A stretch of 64,000 nt of DNA, from assembly GCF_022627955.1 (NCBI RefSeq), contig NZ_JABXGD010000002.1, positions 62,001 to 126,000 on the forward strand, in the 5' to 3' direction. The notes under the pieces were generated by a model that saw only the letters and a program-made list of their open reading frames with translations, searched no databases and was not told the DNA's origin. A program made the translations under genes and the position numbers. The stretch's first letter is position 1, and each line of letters starts with the position of its first letter. The DNA comes from Microbacterium sp. C5A9. Lineage in GTDB: Bacteria; Actinomycetota; Actinomycetes; Actinomycetales; Microbacteriaceae. Below are positions 8,834 to 16,714 of this stretch, piece after piece.

Positions 8834-9901
8834 TCAGTGCCAGTGCGCCCGCTCGTACTGCGGCGGCCAGGCGATGTCGGCGCCGAGCTCGTGAGCGGCG
8901 CGCAGAGCGAAGTGGGGGTCGCGGAGCCATTCGCGTCCCGCGAAGATCGCATCGGCGGCTCCGTCGGCGAGGACCTCTTCGGCCTGCTCTGCAGCGGTGA
9001 TGAGTCCGACGGCCGACACGGGGATGCGCCCGCCCTGGCGGACGGTCTCGGCGAGGGGGACCTGGTAGCCGGGGAACACACTGATCTGCTGATGTGCGAC
9101 CAGGCCGCCGCTCGACACGTCGATCAGGTCCGCCCCGCGCTCGGTGGCCCAGCCTCCGACCACTGCCGCCTCCTGCTCGGTGAACCCGCCGTCCGCGTGG
9201 TCGGTCGCCGAGATGCGCACGAGGACGGGCACGTCATCGCCGGCTGCCGTCCGCACCGCGTCGACCACGCGCAGCAGCAGACGTGCGCGGTTCTCCAGCG
9301 GGCCGCCGTACTCGTCCTCGCGCAGGTTGGACAGCGGAGAGAGGAACTGGTGCAGCAGGTATCCGTGCGCACCATGGATCTCCAGCACGTCGAAGCCGGC
9401 GTCGAGGGCGCGACGGGCCGACGAGGCGAATGCCTCCACGACACGGTCGATGCCGTCGGCATCCAGCTCCTCCGGCGGCGCGAAGCCGTCGAACGCCACG
9501 GCCGACGGCGCGGACGTCGTCCAGCCGCCGTCGGAGAGGGGGACGGAACCACGGTGCTCAGCCCACGGCCACCACGTCGAGGCTTTGCGCCCGGCATGCG
9601 CGAGCTGGATTCCGGCGGCCGCTCCGCGGGCATGGATCGCTTCGACGATCGGCACCCAGGCGTCCCGCTGCTCGTCGTTCCAGAGCCCGACATCTCGAGG
9701 CGAGATCCGCCCCTCGGGCACCACCGCGGTCGCTTCCGCGACGACCAGGCCGGCTCCGCCGGATGCGAACTGCGCGAGATGCGTGTGATGCCACTCCTGC
9801 ACGACCCCGTCGACGGCGCTGTACATGCACATCGGCGAGACCCACAGGCGGTTTCGGAAGGTGATCGATCGGATGCTCAGGGGAGAGAAGAGGATGCTCA
9901 C
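8834..9901 (-). CDS. Old Yellow Enzyme family NADH:flavin oxidoreductase (YqjM/NamA-like)
   Basis: This 355-residue FMN enzyme carries the YqjM-subclass signatures: SPMCMYS near residue 28 (the cysteine that tunes the flavin), QLAHAGRKAS, EIHGAHGYLLHQFLSP and a C-terminal FAGREWLRDPHFAL phosphate-binding stretch. Such enzymes reduce activated C=C bonds of enones, quinones or nitro compounds with NAD(P)H; the natural substrate is unknown. The frame stays open far upstream, but GTG 9901 is chosen because SILFSPLSIRSITFRNR is the family N-terminus and TAACGT lies seven bases before it on the minus strand. A second GTG directly precedes it at 9904. Confidence 0.9.
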   Translation of the reverse strand: MSILFSPLSIRSITFRNRLWVSPMCMYSAVDGVVQEWHHTHLAQFASGGAGLVVAEATAVVPEGRISPRDVGLWNDEQRDAWVPIVEAIHARGAAAGIQLAHAGRKASTWWPWAEHRGSVPLSDGGWTTSAPSAVAFDGFAPPEELDADGIDRVVEAFASSARRALDAGFDVLEIHGAHGYLLHQFLSPLSNLREDEYGGPLENRARLLLRVVDAVRTAAGDDVPVLVRISATDHADGGFTEQEAAVVGGWATERGADLIDVSSGGLVAHQQISVFPGYQVPLAETVRQGGRIPVSAVGLITAAEQAEEVLADGAADAIFAGREWLRDPHFALRAAHELGADIAWPPQYERAHWH

Positions 9902-9908
9902 CACCCCG

Positions 9909-9914
9909 ACGTTA
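9909..9914 (-). promoter_or_regulatory. Leaderless-type -10 for the OYE gene
   Basis: TAACGT on the minus strand, seven bases upstream of GTG 9901. Confidence 0.5.
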
Positions 9915-9946
9915 CCGGCGCGGTGGGGGAGCGAGGGCCGTCCGAC

Positions 9947-9952
9947 TAACGT
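9947..9952 (+). promoter_or_regulatory. Leaderless-type -10 for nnrD
   Basis: TAACGT six bases before ATG 9959. The divergent OYE promoter uses the same hexamer, so only about 32 bp separate two -10 elements facing outward. Confidence 0.55.
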
Positions 9953-9958
9953 GGAGTC

Positions 9959-10795
9959 ATGCCCGACGTGCGCGACTGGTCCCGAGACGATGCCGCGCGA
10001 TTCGTGCGGGTACCGGGGGCAGCGGACGACAAGTACTCCCGCGGAGTCGTCGGCCTGCGCACCGGATCGCCCGCGTACCCGGGTGCCGCGGTGCTCGGCG
10101 TCGAGGCCGCCTGGCGTGCGGGCGCCGGGTTCGTCCGCTACATCGGTGCGGGGCGTGCGGCGGATGCGGTGATCGCGCGGCGCCCGGAGACCGTCGTCGC
10201 CCGCCATGCCGAGGGCGCGCGAGTCGGCGCGTGGGTGATCGGATCGGGGATCGACCCAGGGGCGCGGACCGAGGGTGAGGAGCGCGAGCTGCGCGTCATC
10301 CTCGACGGCGGGGTTCCGGTGGTCGTGGACGCCGGTGCGCTGGACCTCGCGCCCGGGTCTGCGGCGCCGCTGCTGCTGACGCCGCACGCACGCGAGTTCG
10401 ACCGGCTGCGCGAGCGGCTCGGCCTCCCCGACGACGCGGACAGGGAGGCAGCCGCCGGGGGCATGGCCGCAGCCCTCGAGTCGACCGTGCTGCTCAAGGG
10501 CGCGGAGACGCTCGTCGCCGCCGCCGACGGGACCGTCATCCGGGTCGTGGCGGGGACCGGGTGGCTGGCGACCGCGGGAACCGGCGACGTGCTCGGCGGA
10601 GTCCTGGGCGCACTGCTCGCCGCGAACCCGGACTCGCCTGTCGTCGAGGTCGCCGCGGCCGGGGCCTGGCTGCACGGCCACGCGGCCCGTATCGCCTCCG
10701 GCACCGCCGACGAGGGGGCGGGACCCGGCCGTCCGATCGTCGCCCTCGACGTGGCCGAGGCGCTTCCTCGTGCCCTCGCGGATCTCCTCGCGTGA
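9959..10795 (+). CDS. nnrD: ADP-dependent NAD(P)HX dehydratase
   Basis: This 278-residue ribokinase-like enzyme repairs hydrated NADH/NADPH at the expense of ADP or ATP. The N-terminal stretch DKYSRGVVGLRTGS, the GSGIDPG loop, VVVDAGALDL, LLTPHAREF and the nucleotide/catalytic motif TAGTGDVLGGVLG near the C-terminus are all family signatures. It is the stand-alone dehydratase domain, without the YjeF_N epimerase domain that is fused to it in many bacteria. The start follows a leaderless promoter. The next gene overlaps by GTGA, so the two are co-translated although no functional link is obvious. Confidence 0.9.
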   Translation: MPDVRDWSRDDAARFVRVPGAADDKYSRGVVGLRTGSPAYPGAAVLGVEAAWRAGAGFVRYIGAGRAADAVIARRPETVVARHAEGARVGAWVIGSGIDPGARTEGEERELRVILDGGVPVVVDAGALDLAPGSAAPLLLTPHAREFDRLRERLGLPDDADREAAAGGMAAALESTVLLKGAETLVAAADGTVIRVVAGTGWLATAGTGDVLGGVLGALLAANPDSPVVEVAAAGAWLHGHAARIASGTADEGAGPGRPIVALDVAEALPRALADLLA

Positions 10796-12054
10796 CCCGT
10801 CGAACGACGACGCAGGTCGTCGCCCTGTGGACCGCCTTCGTCGCCGTGCATGTCGCGGTCGCCGTCGCGGGATGGCTCTACCCCAGCCAGCCGATGGGGG
10901 ATGTGGTGCTCGTCTACGAGCCGTGGGCGACATCGGCGCTGAGCGGTGGCCCGATCGTCGGCATCACCGAGACCTGGGTCTATCCTCAGCTCGCGCTCGT
11001 CCCGATGCTGATCGCGAAGGCCATCTCCCTTCCGCTCGTCACCTCACTGGGAGCGTCAGGCGCCTATCTGATCGCCTGGGCGGTGCTGGTCACCGTGCTC
11101 GACGCGCTCGCCTTCGCCGCGCTCGTCGGGCGCGCGCCGTCTCCGCCGCGACGGACGGCCGCGTGGTTCTGGACCGCGGGACTGCTCCTGCTGGGACCGA
11201 TCGCGCTGTACCGCATCGATGCGATCGCCGTGCCGGTGGCGGTCGTCGGCGGGCTCTGGCTGACGCGTCGTCCCGGTGTCGTGGCCGCGCTGCTCACCGT
11301 CGGCGCCTGGATCAAGATCTGGCCGGCCGCTCTCGTCCTCGCCGCGGTCGTGGCCTCGCGGCGTCGTCTGCGGATCGTCCTGACCGCGGCGGCGGTGACG
11401 GCGGGGGTCATCGGCGTGCTCGTCCTTCTCGGCGCGGACACCGAGCTCTTCGGCTTCCTCACAGCGCAGACCGGCCGCGGCCTGCAGATCGAAGCCGTCG
11501 CGGCGACACCCTTCCTCTGGCTCGTGCCCGGCGGCGCCGCCCGCATCGAGTACAGCTTCGACATCCTGACCTTCCAGATCGTCGCCCCGGGAGCAGACGC
11601 CGTCGCGGCGGTGCTCACCCCGCTCATGGTCGTGCTCGTCGCAGCGGTGGCGGTGGTGGGCGCGCTGAAGACGATGCGAGGAGCCTCGTTCTCGCGCCTC
11701 TTCCCTCCTCTCGCCCTGAGCCTCGTGCTCGTCCTGATCGTGATGAACAAGGTCGGGTCACCGCAGTTCCAGACGTGGCTGATCGCACCCGTGATCCTGT
11801 GGTTCGTGTGGGACCGGACGAGGGCGACGGCGCCGGCCGTGATCGTGCTGGGGCTGTGCGCGCTGACCTGCCTGGTGTATCCGCTGACCTACGACGCACT
11901 CCTGCGCGCGGACGTCATCGCCATCGCGACGCTGACCGTCCGCAACATCCTGCTCGTGGTCGGACTCGTCGTCGGCATCCGTGCCCTCGTCGCCGTGCCG
12001 TCGCCGCGCCACGCGCGAGAGGACAGCCCCGCTCGACACGACAGCCCCGCCTGA
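10792..12054 (+). CDS. GT87-like polytopic membrane glycosyltransferase (DUF2029 type)
   Basis: A 420-residue integral membrane protein with about ten hydrophobic segments. The first extracytoplasmic loop carries PMGDVVLVYEPWA, the acidic loop typical of GT-C mannosyltransferases, and WIKIWPAALV and KVGSPQFQTWL are like the GT87 family of alpha-mannosyltransferases using polyprenol-phosphate mannose. A role in lipoglycan or cell-envelope mannosylation is likely but the acceptor is unknown. GTG 10792 overlaps the nnrD stop (GTGA), which decides the start. The tail after residue 400 is polar and cytoplasmic. Confidence 0.7.
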   Translation: MTRRTTTQVVALWTAFVAVHVAVAVAGWLYPSQPMGDVVLVYEPWATSALSGGPIVGITETWVYPQLALVPMLIAKAISLPLVTSLGASGAYLIAWAVLVTVLDALAFAALVGRAPSPPRRTAAWFWTAGLLLLGPIALYRIDAIAVPVAVVGGLWLTRRPGVVAALLTVGAWIKIWPAALVLAAVVASRRRLRIVLTAAAVTAGVIGVLVLLGADTELFGFLTAQTGRGLQIEAVAATPFLWLVPGGAARIEYSFDILTFQIVAPGADAVAAVLTPLMVVLVAAVAVVGALKTMRGASFSRLFPPLALSLVLVLIVMNKVGSPQFQTWLIAPVILWFVWDRTRATAPAVIVLGLCALTCLVYPLTYDALLRADVIAIATLTVRNILLVVGLVVGIRALVAVPSPRHAREDSPARHDSPA

Positions 12055-12106
12055 GCCCACAGACCCGCCCTGGACACCCGCCCCACCCGAAACAAGGAAT
12101 GACACC

Positions 12107-12439
12107 ATGCTGATCGCCTTCTCCGTCGCACCGAGCGGCACCCCCGCCGACGGCTCCGACCGCTCGGACGCCTCCGTGCACGACGCCGTCGCCGCTGCGG
12201 TGAAGGTCGTGCGCGAGTCTGGTCTACCTCATCGCACCACGAGCATGTTCACCGAGATCGAGGGACCCGACTGGGATTCGGTCATGGACGTCGTCAAGCG
12301 GGCGACCGAGGCGGTGCTGCCCTTCGGCTCGCGGGTCTCGCTCGTGCTGAAGGCGGACATCCGCCCGGGGTACTCGGGCGAGCTGGACGCGAAGATCGAT
12401 CGTCTGGAGTCGGCGATCGAGGAGTCCGACGGCCGGTAG
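12107..12439 (+). CDS. MTH1187/YqgV-family thiamine-binding protein
   Basis: A 110-residue cytoplasmic protein of the PF01910 family (two ferredoxin-like halves). LIAFSVAPSG at the start, SVHDAVAAAVKVVRESG and SLVLKADIRPG are typical. Family members bind thiamine or derivatives, and in many genomes sit near thiamine transport or salvage genes; no other thiamine gene is visible here. The start at ATG 12107 is supported by AAGGAA eight bases upstream. Its stop codon TAG is part of the TAGAAT -10 of the next gene. Confidence 0.8.
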   Translation: MLIAFSVAPSGTPADGSDRSDASVHDAVAAAVKVVRESGLPHRTTSMFTEIEGPDWDSVMDVVKRATEAVLPFGSRVSLVLKADIRPGYSGELDAKIDRLESAIEESDGR

Positions 12440-12442
12440 AAT
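12437..12442 (+). promoter_or_regulatory. -10 for the MFS gene, overlapping the previous stop codon
   Basis: TAGAAT begins with the TAG stop of the thiamine-binding gene and ends six bases before GTG 12449. Confidence 0.55.
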
Positions 12443-12448
12443 CGACGG

Positions 12449-13669
12449 GTGAATCCCTCGACTGAATCGAGGGGTGCGGCGAAGTGGGCGCTCCTCTCCC
12501 TCGCCATCGGCAGTTTCGGCATCGGCATGACAGAGTTCGTGATCATGGGCCTGCTGCCCGACATCGCGACCGAGCTGCTTCCCACCCAATGGGCCGCCAG
12601 CCCTGAGGACGCTCTGAGCCAGGCCGGCTGGCTGATCTCGCTGTATGCACTGGGCGTCGTGGTCGGTGCTCCGACGATCGCGGGCTTCGTCGCGCGGTTC
12701 CCGCGGCATCGCGTCATGATCGGTCTCGCACTCGCGCTGACGCTGTTCAACGCCCTCACAGTGGTGCTGCCGACCTTCGAGCTGGTCGGCGCATCGCGAT
12801 TCCTCGCCGGTCTGCCGCACGGCGCCTACTTCGGCATCGGCGCGCTGGTGGCAGCCGACGTGATGGGCCCCGGCAAGCGCGCCAAGGGCGTCGCCTTCAT
12901 CCTCACCGGCCTGACGATCGCCAACGTGGTCGGCGTGCCCTTCGGCACGTTCCTCGGTCAGCAGTGGGGGTGGCGCGCCGCGTTCGCGGTCGTCGCGCTC
13001 GTGTTCGCGCTCGCGACTCTGTGCATCGTGTTCTTCGTGCCGGAGCATCCGGGATCACCGGGACGGACGATGCGAGAAGAACTCGGGGTGTTCCGGATCC
13101 CGCAGGTCTGGTTCGCACTCGGCATCGGAGCGATCGGATTCGGCGGCTTCTTCGCGGTGTACAGCTACATCGCACCGCTCGTCACGGATGTCGCCGGGTC
13201 TCCGGCATGGGCCGTGCCGATCGTGCTCGTGCTCATGGGGCTCGGCATGACCGCGGGCAACATCGTGGGCGGCCACCTCGCCGACATCGATCTGCGGCGC
13301 ACGCTGCTGATCGGCCTCGCCGTCCTGGCGCTCGTTCTCGGGCTTCTCGGGGCGCTGTCGTTCTGGATCGTCACGCTCAGCATCCTGGTGTTCGTCGTCG
13401 GGTTCGTGTGCTCGGTGCTCAGCCCCACGATCCAGACGCGGCTGATGGACGTCGCGGGAGACAACCAGTCGATCGCCGCCGCCCTCAACCACTCGGCCCT
13501 GAACATCGGCAACAGCCTGGGGGCGTTCCTGGGTGGCGTCGTGATCGCCGCCGGGTGGGGGTACACCGCTCCGTCGTGGACCGGCGCGCTTCTCGCGGTC
13601 GCAGGCCTGATCATCGCGCTCGTGTCGTACCGGGTCGACTCCCGGCGCGCCGCCCCGGCATCGGTCTGA
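12449..13669 (+). CDS. MFS transporter, DHA1 (AraJ/Cmx-like) family
   Basis: A 406-residue, 12-helix major facilitator. The N-terminal helix has GSFGIGMTEFVIMGLLPDIA, characteristic of the arabinose-efflux/chloramphenicol-efflux branch of drug:proton antiporters, and RFLAGLPHGAYFG is the conserved fourth helix. Export of a drug or sugar-like compound is the usual role; the substrate is unknown. GTG 12449 is the start because a leaderless -10 lies just before it. No regulator gene is adjacent. Confidence 0.85.
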   Translation: MNPSTESRGAAKWALLSLAIGSFGIGMTEFVIMGLLPDIATELLPTQWAASPEDALSQAGWLISLYALGVVVGAPTIAGFVARFPRHRVMIGLALALTLFNALTVVLPTFELVGASRFLAGLPHGAYFGIGALVAADVMGPGKRAKGVAFILTGLTIANVVGVPFGTFLGQQWGWRAAFAVVALVFALATLCIVFFVPEHPGSPGRTMREELGVFRIPQVWFALGIGAIGFGGFFAVYSYIAPLVTDVAGSPAWAVPIVLVLMGLGMTAGNIVGGHLADIDLRRTLLIGLAVLALVLGLLGALSFWIVTLSILVFVVGFVCSVLSPTIQTRLMDVAGDNQSIAAALNHSALNIGNSLGAFLGGVVIAAGWGYTAPSWTGALLAVAGLIIALVSYRVDSRRAAPASV

Positions 13670-13683
13670 GCGGAGCCCACCCG

Positions 13684-13689
13684 TAGAGT
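13684..13689 (+). promoter_or_regulatory. Leaderless-type -10 for the Nudix gene
   Basis: TAGAGT six bases before ATG 13696. Confidence 0.5.
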
Positions 13690-13695
13690 GACGGG

Positions 13696-14346
13696 ATGAG
13701 CGACGCCGATGAGCTGCCCGTCGCGGGCACCGTGGTGCTGTTGCGTGCGCGGGCCGTGGGTGTCGAGGTGCTGCTCATCCGGCGCCCGGACCGCGGATCG
13801 TTCGCTGGAGCGTGGGTGTTCCCCGGAGGCAGGGTCGAAGCCGTCGACCGGTGGTCGGGTGCGGCGGAGCAGGACGACGCCCGCCGCGCGGGCATCCGCG
13901 AGACGTTCGAGGAGGTCGGGCTCACGATCACCGGAGCGGTGCGGGCGCTCTCCCGCTGGCAACCGCCGGCGGAGGCTCCGGCGCGGATCCGCACGTGGTT
14001 CTTCCTCGCCGAGGCGCCGGAGGCGCCCCTCGCGCCCTCACCCGACGAGGTGGCGGACACCGCCTGGGTCACCCCAGCCGAGGCACTGGCGCGTCACGGT
14101 GCGGGAGAGCTGCTGCTCTATCCTCCGACGTGGATGACGCTGCACGGACTGAGTCGGTTCGCGAGTGCTCGCGCTGCTCTCGACGCGGCCGGCACGGTGC
14201 GGTCGTTCGCGACCCGCGCCGAGCGGAGCGACGCCGGCACGGCATTCGTCTGGGATTCGCTGCGGCTCGAGACGGGCGTGCTGCCGTGGCGGCTCGTCGA
14301 TACCGACCGGGAAGACCCGGGCGGGCGGGAGCACGGAGCGAGCTAG
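13696..14346 (+). CDS. Nudix hydrolase, NUDT19/CoA-pyrophosphatase-like
   Basis: A 216-residue protein with a Nudix box whose first half (FPGGRVEAVD, residues 42-51) is separated by a longer-than-usual insert from the catalytic helix RETFEEVG (68-75, metal-binding Glu69, Glu72, Glu73). This insertion is typical of the NUDT7/NUDT19 branch, which cleaves CoA or acyl-CoA; the exact substrate is not proved. The C-terminal ~80 residues form the accessory region of that branch. Its stop codon overlaps the metX stop codon on the other strand by four bases (14343-14346), leaving no room for an intergenic terminator. Confidence 0.8.
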   Translation: MSDADELPVAGTVVLLRARAVGVEVLLIRRPDRGSFAGAWVFPGGRVEAVDRWSGAAEQDDARRAGIRETFEEVGLTITGAVRALSRWQPPAEAPARIRTWFFLAEAPEAPLAPSPDEVADTAWVTPAEALARHGAGELLLYPPTWMTLHGLSRFASARAALDAAGTVRSFATRAERSDAGTAFVWDSLRLETGVLPWRLVDTDREDPGGREHGAS

Positions 14347-15551
14347 GCGGCCAGCAGCCTGCGCAGATGACCGCCGACGGCCTCGGTCTCGATGAGGAAC
14401 CCGTCGTGCCCGAAGTCGCTGGTGAGCACGACGGCCTCGGCGCCGTCGAGGGTGTTCGGGATGCTCCGGGCGATGCGATGCTGTCCGTCGACGGGGAACA
14501 GCCGGTCGCTGTCGATGCCGAGCACCAGGGTGGTCGCCGTGACGGTGCGCAGCGCCTCTTCGACGCCGCCCCGATCGCGACCCACATCGTGCGAGTTCAT
14601 CGCCTCGACGACGGTGATGTAGCTGTTCGCATCGAAGCGTCGGGTGAACTTGTTGCCGTGGAAGTCGAGGTACGACTCGACGGCGAACCGTCCTCCGTGG
14701 CCGAGCGGCGACACCCCGGACTGCCACGAGCGCTGGAACCGCTGATTGAGCTCGATGGGACTGCGGTAGCTCAGCAGCGCCATGCGGCGAGCGAGTGCGA
14801 GGCCGCGATGAGGTCCGTCACCGTCGGCGAGGTCGTAGTACTCGCCGCCCTGGAAGCGCGGATCCATGCGGATGGTCTCGAGCTGCACGGTATTGAGCGC
14901 GATCTGATCGGCGGTGGTGACAGGGGGAGAGGAGAGCACGGCGAGTCGTTCGACGCGCTGCGGATGCGTCACGGCCCACTCCAGCGCATGCATCCCCCCC
15001 ATCGAGCCGCCGATCACGGCCGCCCAGGTGTCGATGCCGAGGGCGTCGGCGAGCCGGACCTGCGCCGCGACCTGATCGCGGATCGTCAGGTAGGGGAAGC
15101 GCGATGCCCACTCGTAACCGGACGGCGCGATGCTCGCCGGCCCCGTGGAGCCCTGGCATCCGCCCAGCATGTTGGGCGCGATGACGAACCAGCGGTCGGT
15201 GTCCACCGGAGCGCCCGGTCCGACGATGTCCTCCCACCAGCCCGCGGTGGGGTGCCCGGCGCCGGCATCGCCTCGGACATGGCTGTCACCGGTGAGCGCG
15301 TGCAGAACCAGCACCGCGTTGTCTCGTGCGGCGTTCAGCTCGCCCCACGTCTCGTAGGCGAGTCGGATCCCCGGGAGCTCGGAGCCGTTCTCGGTGTCGA
15401 AGGGGCCGAAGGAGGCGAAACGGCGTGCGCCGACGGGGTCTCCGTCGCGCCAGGCGCCGGTCGCGGGTGGTCGTGCACGGAGCAGACGGACGTCGGCCTC
15501 CGTCACGGGCGCCGAGGGCACCGTGTCTTCAGAGGTCGTCTGCCAGTCCAT
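14343..15551 (-). CDS. metX: Homoserine O-acetyltransferase
   Basis: A 402-residue alpha/beta-hydrolase that transfers acetyl from acetyl-CoA to homoserine, the first committed step to methionine. The nucleophile lies in GGSMGGMHALEWA (Ser183), with the downstream Asp in LGIDSDRLFP and the His in FGHDGFLI completing the triad; NMLGGCQGSTGP is the family oxyanion/CoA region. GGGAG lies just upstream of ATG 15551. It lies downstream of metY and an EEP-family gene on the same strand, with its own candidate promoter. Confidence 0.95.
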   Translation of the reverse strand: MDWQTTSEDTVPSAPVTEADVRLLRARPPATGAWRDGDPVGARRFASFGPFDTENGSELPGIRLAYETWGELNAARDNAVLVLHALTGDSHVRGDAGAGHPTAGWWEDIVGPGAPVDTDRWFVIAPNMLGGCQGSTGPASIAPSGYEWASRFPYLTIRDQVAAQVRLADALGIDTWAAVIGGSMGGMHALEWAVTHPQRVERLAVLSSPPVTTADQIALNTVQLETIRMDPRFQGGEYYDLADGDGPHRGLALARRMALLSYRSPIELNQRFQRSWQSGVSPLGHGGRFAVESYLDFHGNKFTRRFDANSYITVVEAMNSHDVGRDRGGVEEALRTVTATTLVLGIDSDRLFPVDGQHRIARSIPNTLDGAEAVVLTSDFGHDGFLIETEAVGGHLRRLLAA

Positions 15552-15588
15552 GCTCCCATTCTCGCGTGGCGCGCGGCCGCTCGGACGA

Positions 15589-15594
15589 ACGTTA
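15589..15594 (-). promoter_or_regulatory. Candidate -10 for metX
   Basis: TAACGT on the minus strand, 37 bases before ATG 15551, would give a leader of about 30 bases containing the GGGAG ribosome binding site. Confidence 0.4.
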
Positions 15595-15638
15595 CGGTTC
15601 CCGGGTGTGCCGTGGGGCGAGAGTCCTCTCGGACGGCG

Positions 15639-16577
15639 TCACGGACTGAGGGTCGTGACCGTTGCGAGGTGATCGCTGTTGCCGACCCGCGCCGTCGTCG
15701 ACGCGAGAACGGTCATCCCTCGGACGAAGACGTGATCGATGCGGGCGAGGGGCAGTGCGGCAGGCCAGGTGAGACCGAGGGTCCCGTCGGTCGGTCGGAC
15801 CCAGTCGAGCTGCGAGCGGGCGGCGCGGAGGGCGGGGTCGGCCGATGCGGCGTTGAAGTCGCCCACGACCACGATCGATTCTGCCTCGTCGACGGCGACC
15901 GCGTCGGCGATGCCGGAGAGCATGGTGTCGCGCTCCTGCTGCACGCCCGGGCGTACGGACGCGGCGTGCATGACGTACACGGCGACGTCGCCGTCGGGTG
16001 TGTTCACGACCACGCGCAGGGCGCGCTTCCAGTCGAGGCCGAGAGTCAGCCCCTCGGCCTCGGCGATCGGATAGCGGCTCCAGACGGCGACGGTGCCGAT
16101 CGCGTACGAGTGCGGGTAGTCGGGGGCGAGGATCTCCCGCGCGGCCTGGAGACTGTCGGCGTCGAGCTCGGTCAGGGCGACGACGTCGGCCGACAAGTCG
16201 GCGATCCCCGTCGCCGAGGCCGCAGCCCCGCCGGAGTGGGCGCGCACGTTCTGGCTGACGATCTGGATCGGGGTGCTCTGCGCGGGGGCGGCCGCCGCGA
16301 GGCCGGGTGCGGACGGCAGCAGGGCGAGAGCCCAGATGAGGATGGGGGCGAGCAGTATCAGCGTCACACGGCGCGCCAGGATCAGCGCGAGGACGACGAG
16401 CACGCCGAGGATGAGCCCGCACCACGGCAGCGCGGCGGCCGCGGCGGTGCCGACGACTCCGGGGATCCAGGAGCACACGACCAGAGCGACGACGACGAGG
16501 CCGGCCACGGCGATGACGCGCCCCGCACGAGCGGACGAGCGCCGACGGGTGGTCGGATTCGGTGCAGTGTCGATCAT
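15639..16577 (-). CDS. Membrane-anchored endonuclease/exonuclease/phosphatase-family protein
   Basis: A 312-residue protein with three N-terminal hydrophobic segments (about residues 20-90) followed by an extracytoplasmic EEP domain. The metal site motifs are visible: QIVSQNVRAH, DVVALTELDAD (Glu), VVVGDFNAAS (Asp-Asn) and the C-terminal GNSDHLATV (Asp-His). Such proteins are DNases or phosphodiesterases/lipid phosphatases; the target is unknown. ATG 16577 is chosen over an upstream ATG at 16601 because GGAGGAG sits three bases before it. It lies between metY and metX on the same strand, without an obvious link to methionine. Confidence 0.8.
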   Translation of the reverse strand: MIDTAPNPTTRRRSSARAGRVIAVAGLVVVALVVCSWIPGVVGTAAAAALPWCGLILGVLVVLALILARRVTLILLAPILIWALALLPSAPGLAAAAPAQSTPIQIVSQNVRAHSGGAAASATGIADLSADVVALTELDADSLQAAREILAPDYPHSYAIGTVAVWSRYPIAEAEGLTLGLDWKRALRVVVNTPDGDVAVYVMHAASVRPGVQQERDTMLSGIADAVAVDEAESIVVVGDFNAASADPALRAARSQLDWVRPTDGTLGLTWPAALPLARIDHVFVRGMTVLASTTARVGNSDHLATVTTLSP

Positions 16578-16663
16578 GGCTCCTCCGGGCAGGCTCTCCA
16601 TTCTCGTCGGGGGCGTCTGTGTGACAGCCCAGCAGATCGGTCTCTCACGTCACCCGTGAACGC

Positions 16664-16697
16664 GGAAGTGCCCCGGGCCGAAGCCCGGGGCACTTCC
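16664..16697 (-). terminator. Terminator after metY
   Basis: A perfect 15-bp GC-rich stem (16664-16678 and 16683-16697) with a CGAA-type tetraloop, 18 bases downstream of the metY stop. Confidence 0.85.
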
Positions 16698-16714
16698 GTC
16701 GTCTGCAGGTCGGA

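Noticed and set aside
9902..10933. N-terminal extension of the OYE protein
   Set aside because: It is antisense to nnrD; family similarity begins at GTG 9901 with a promoter just before it.
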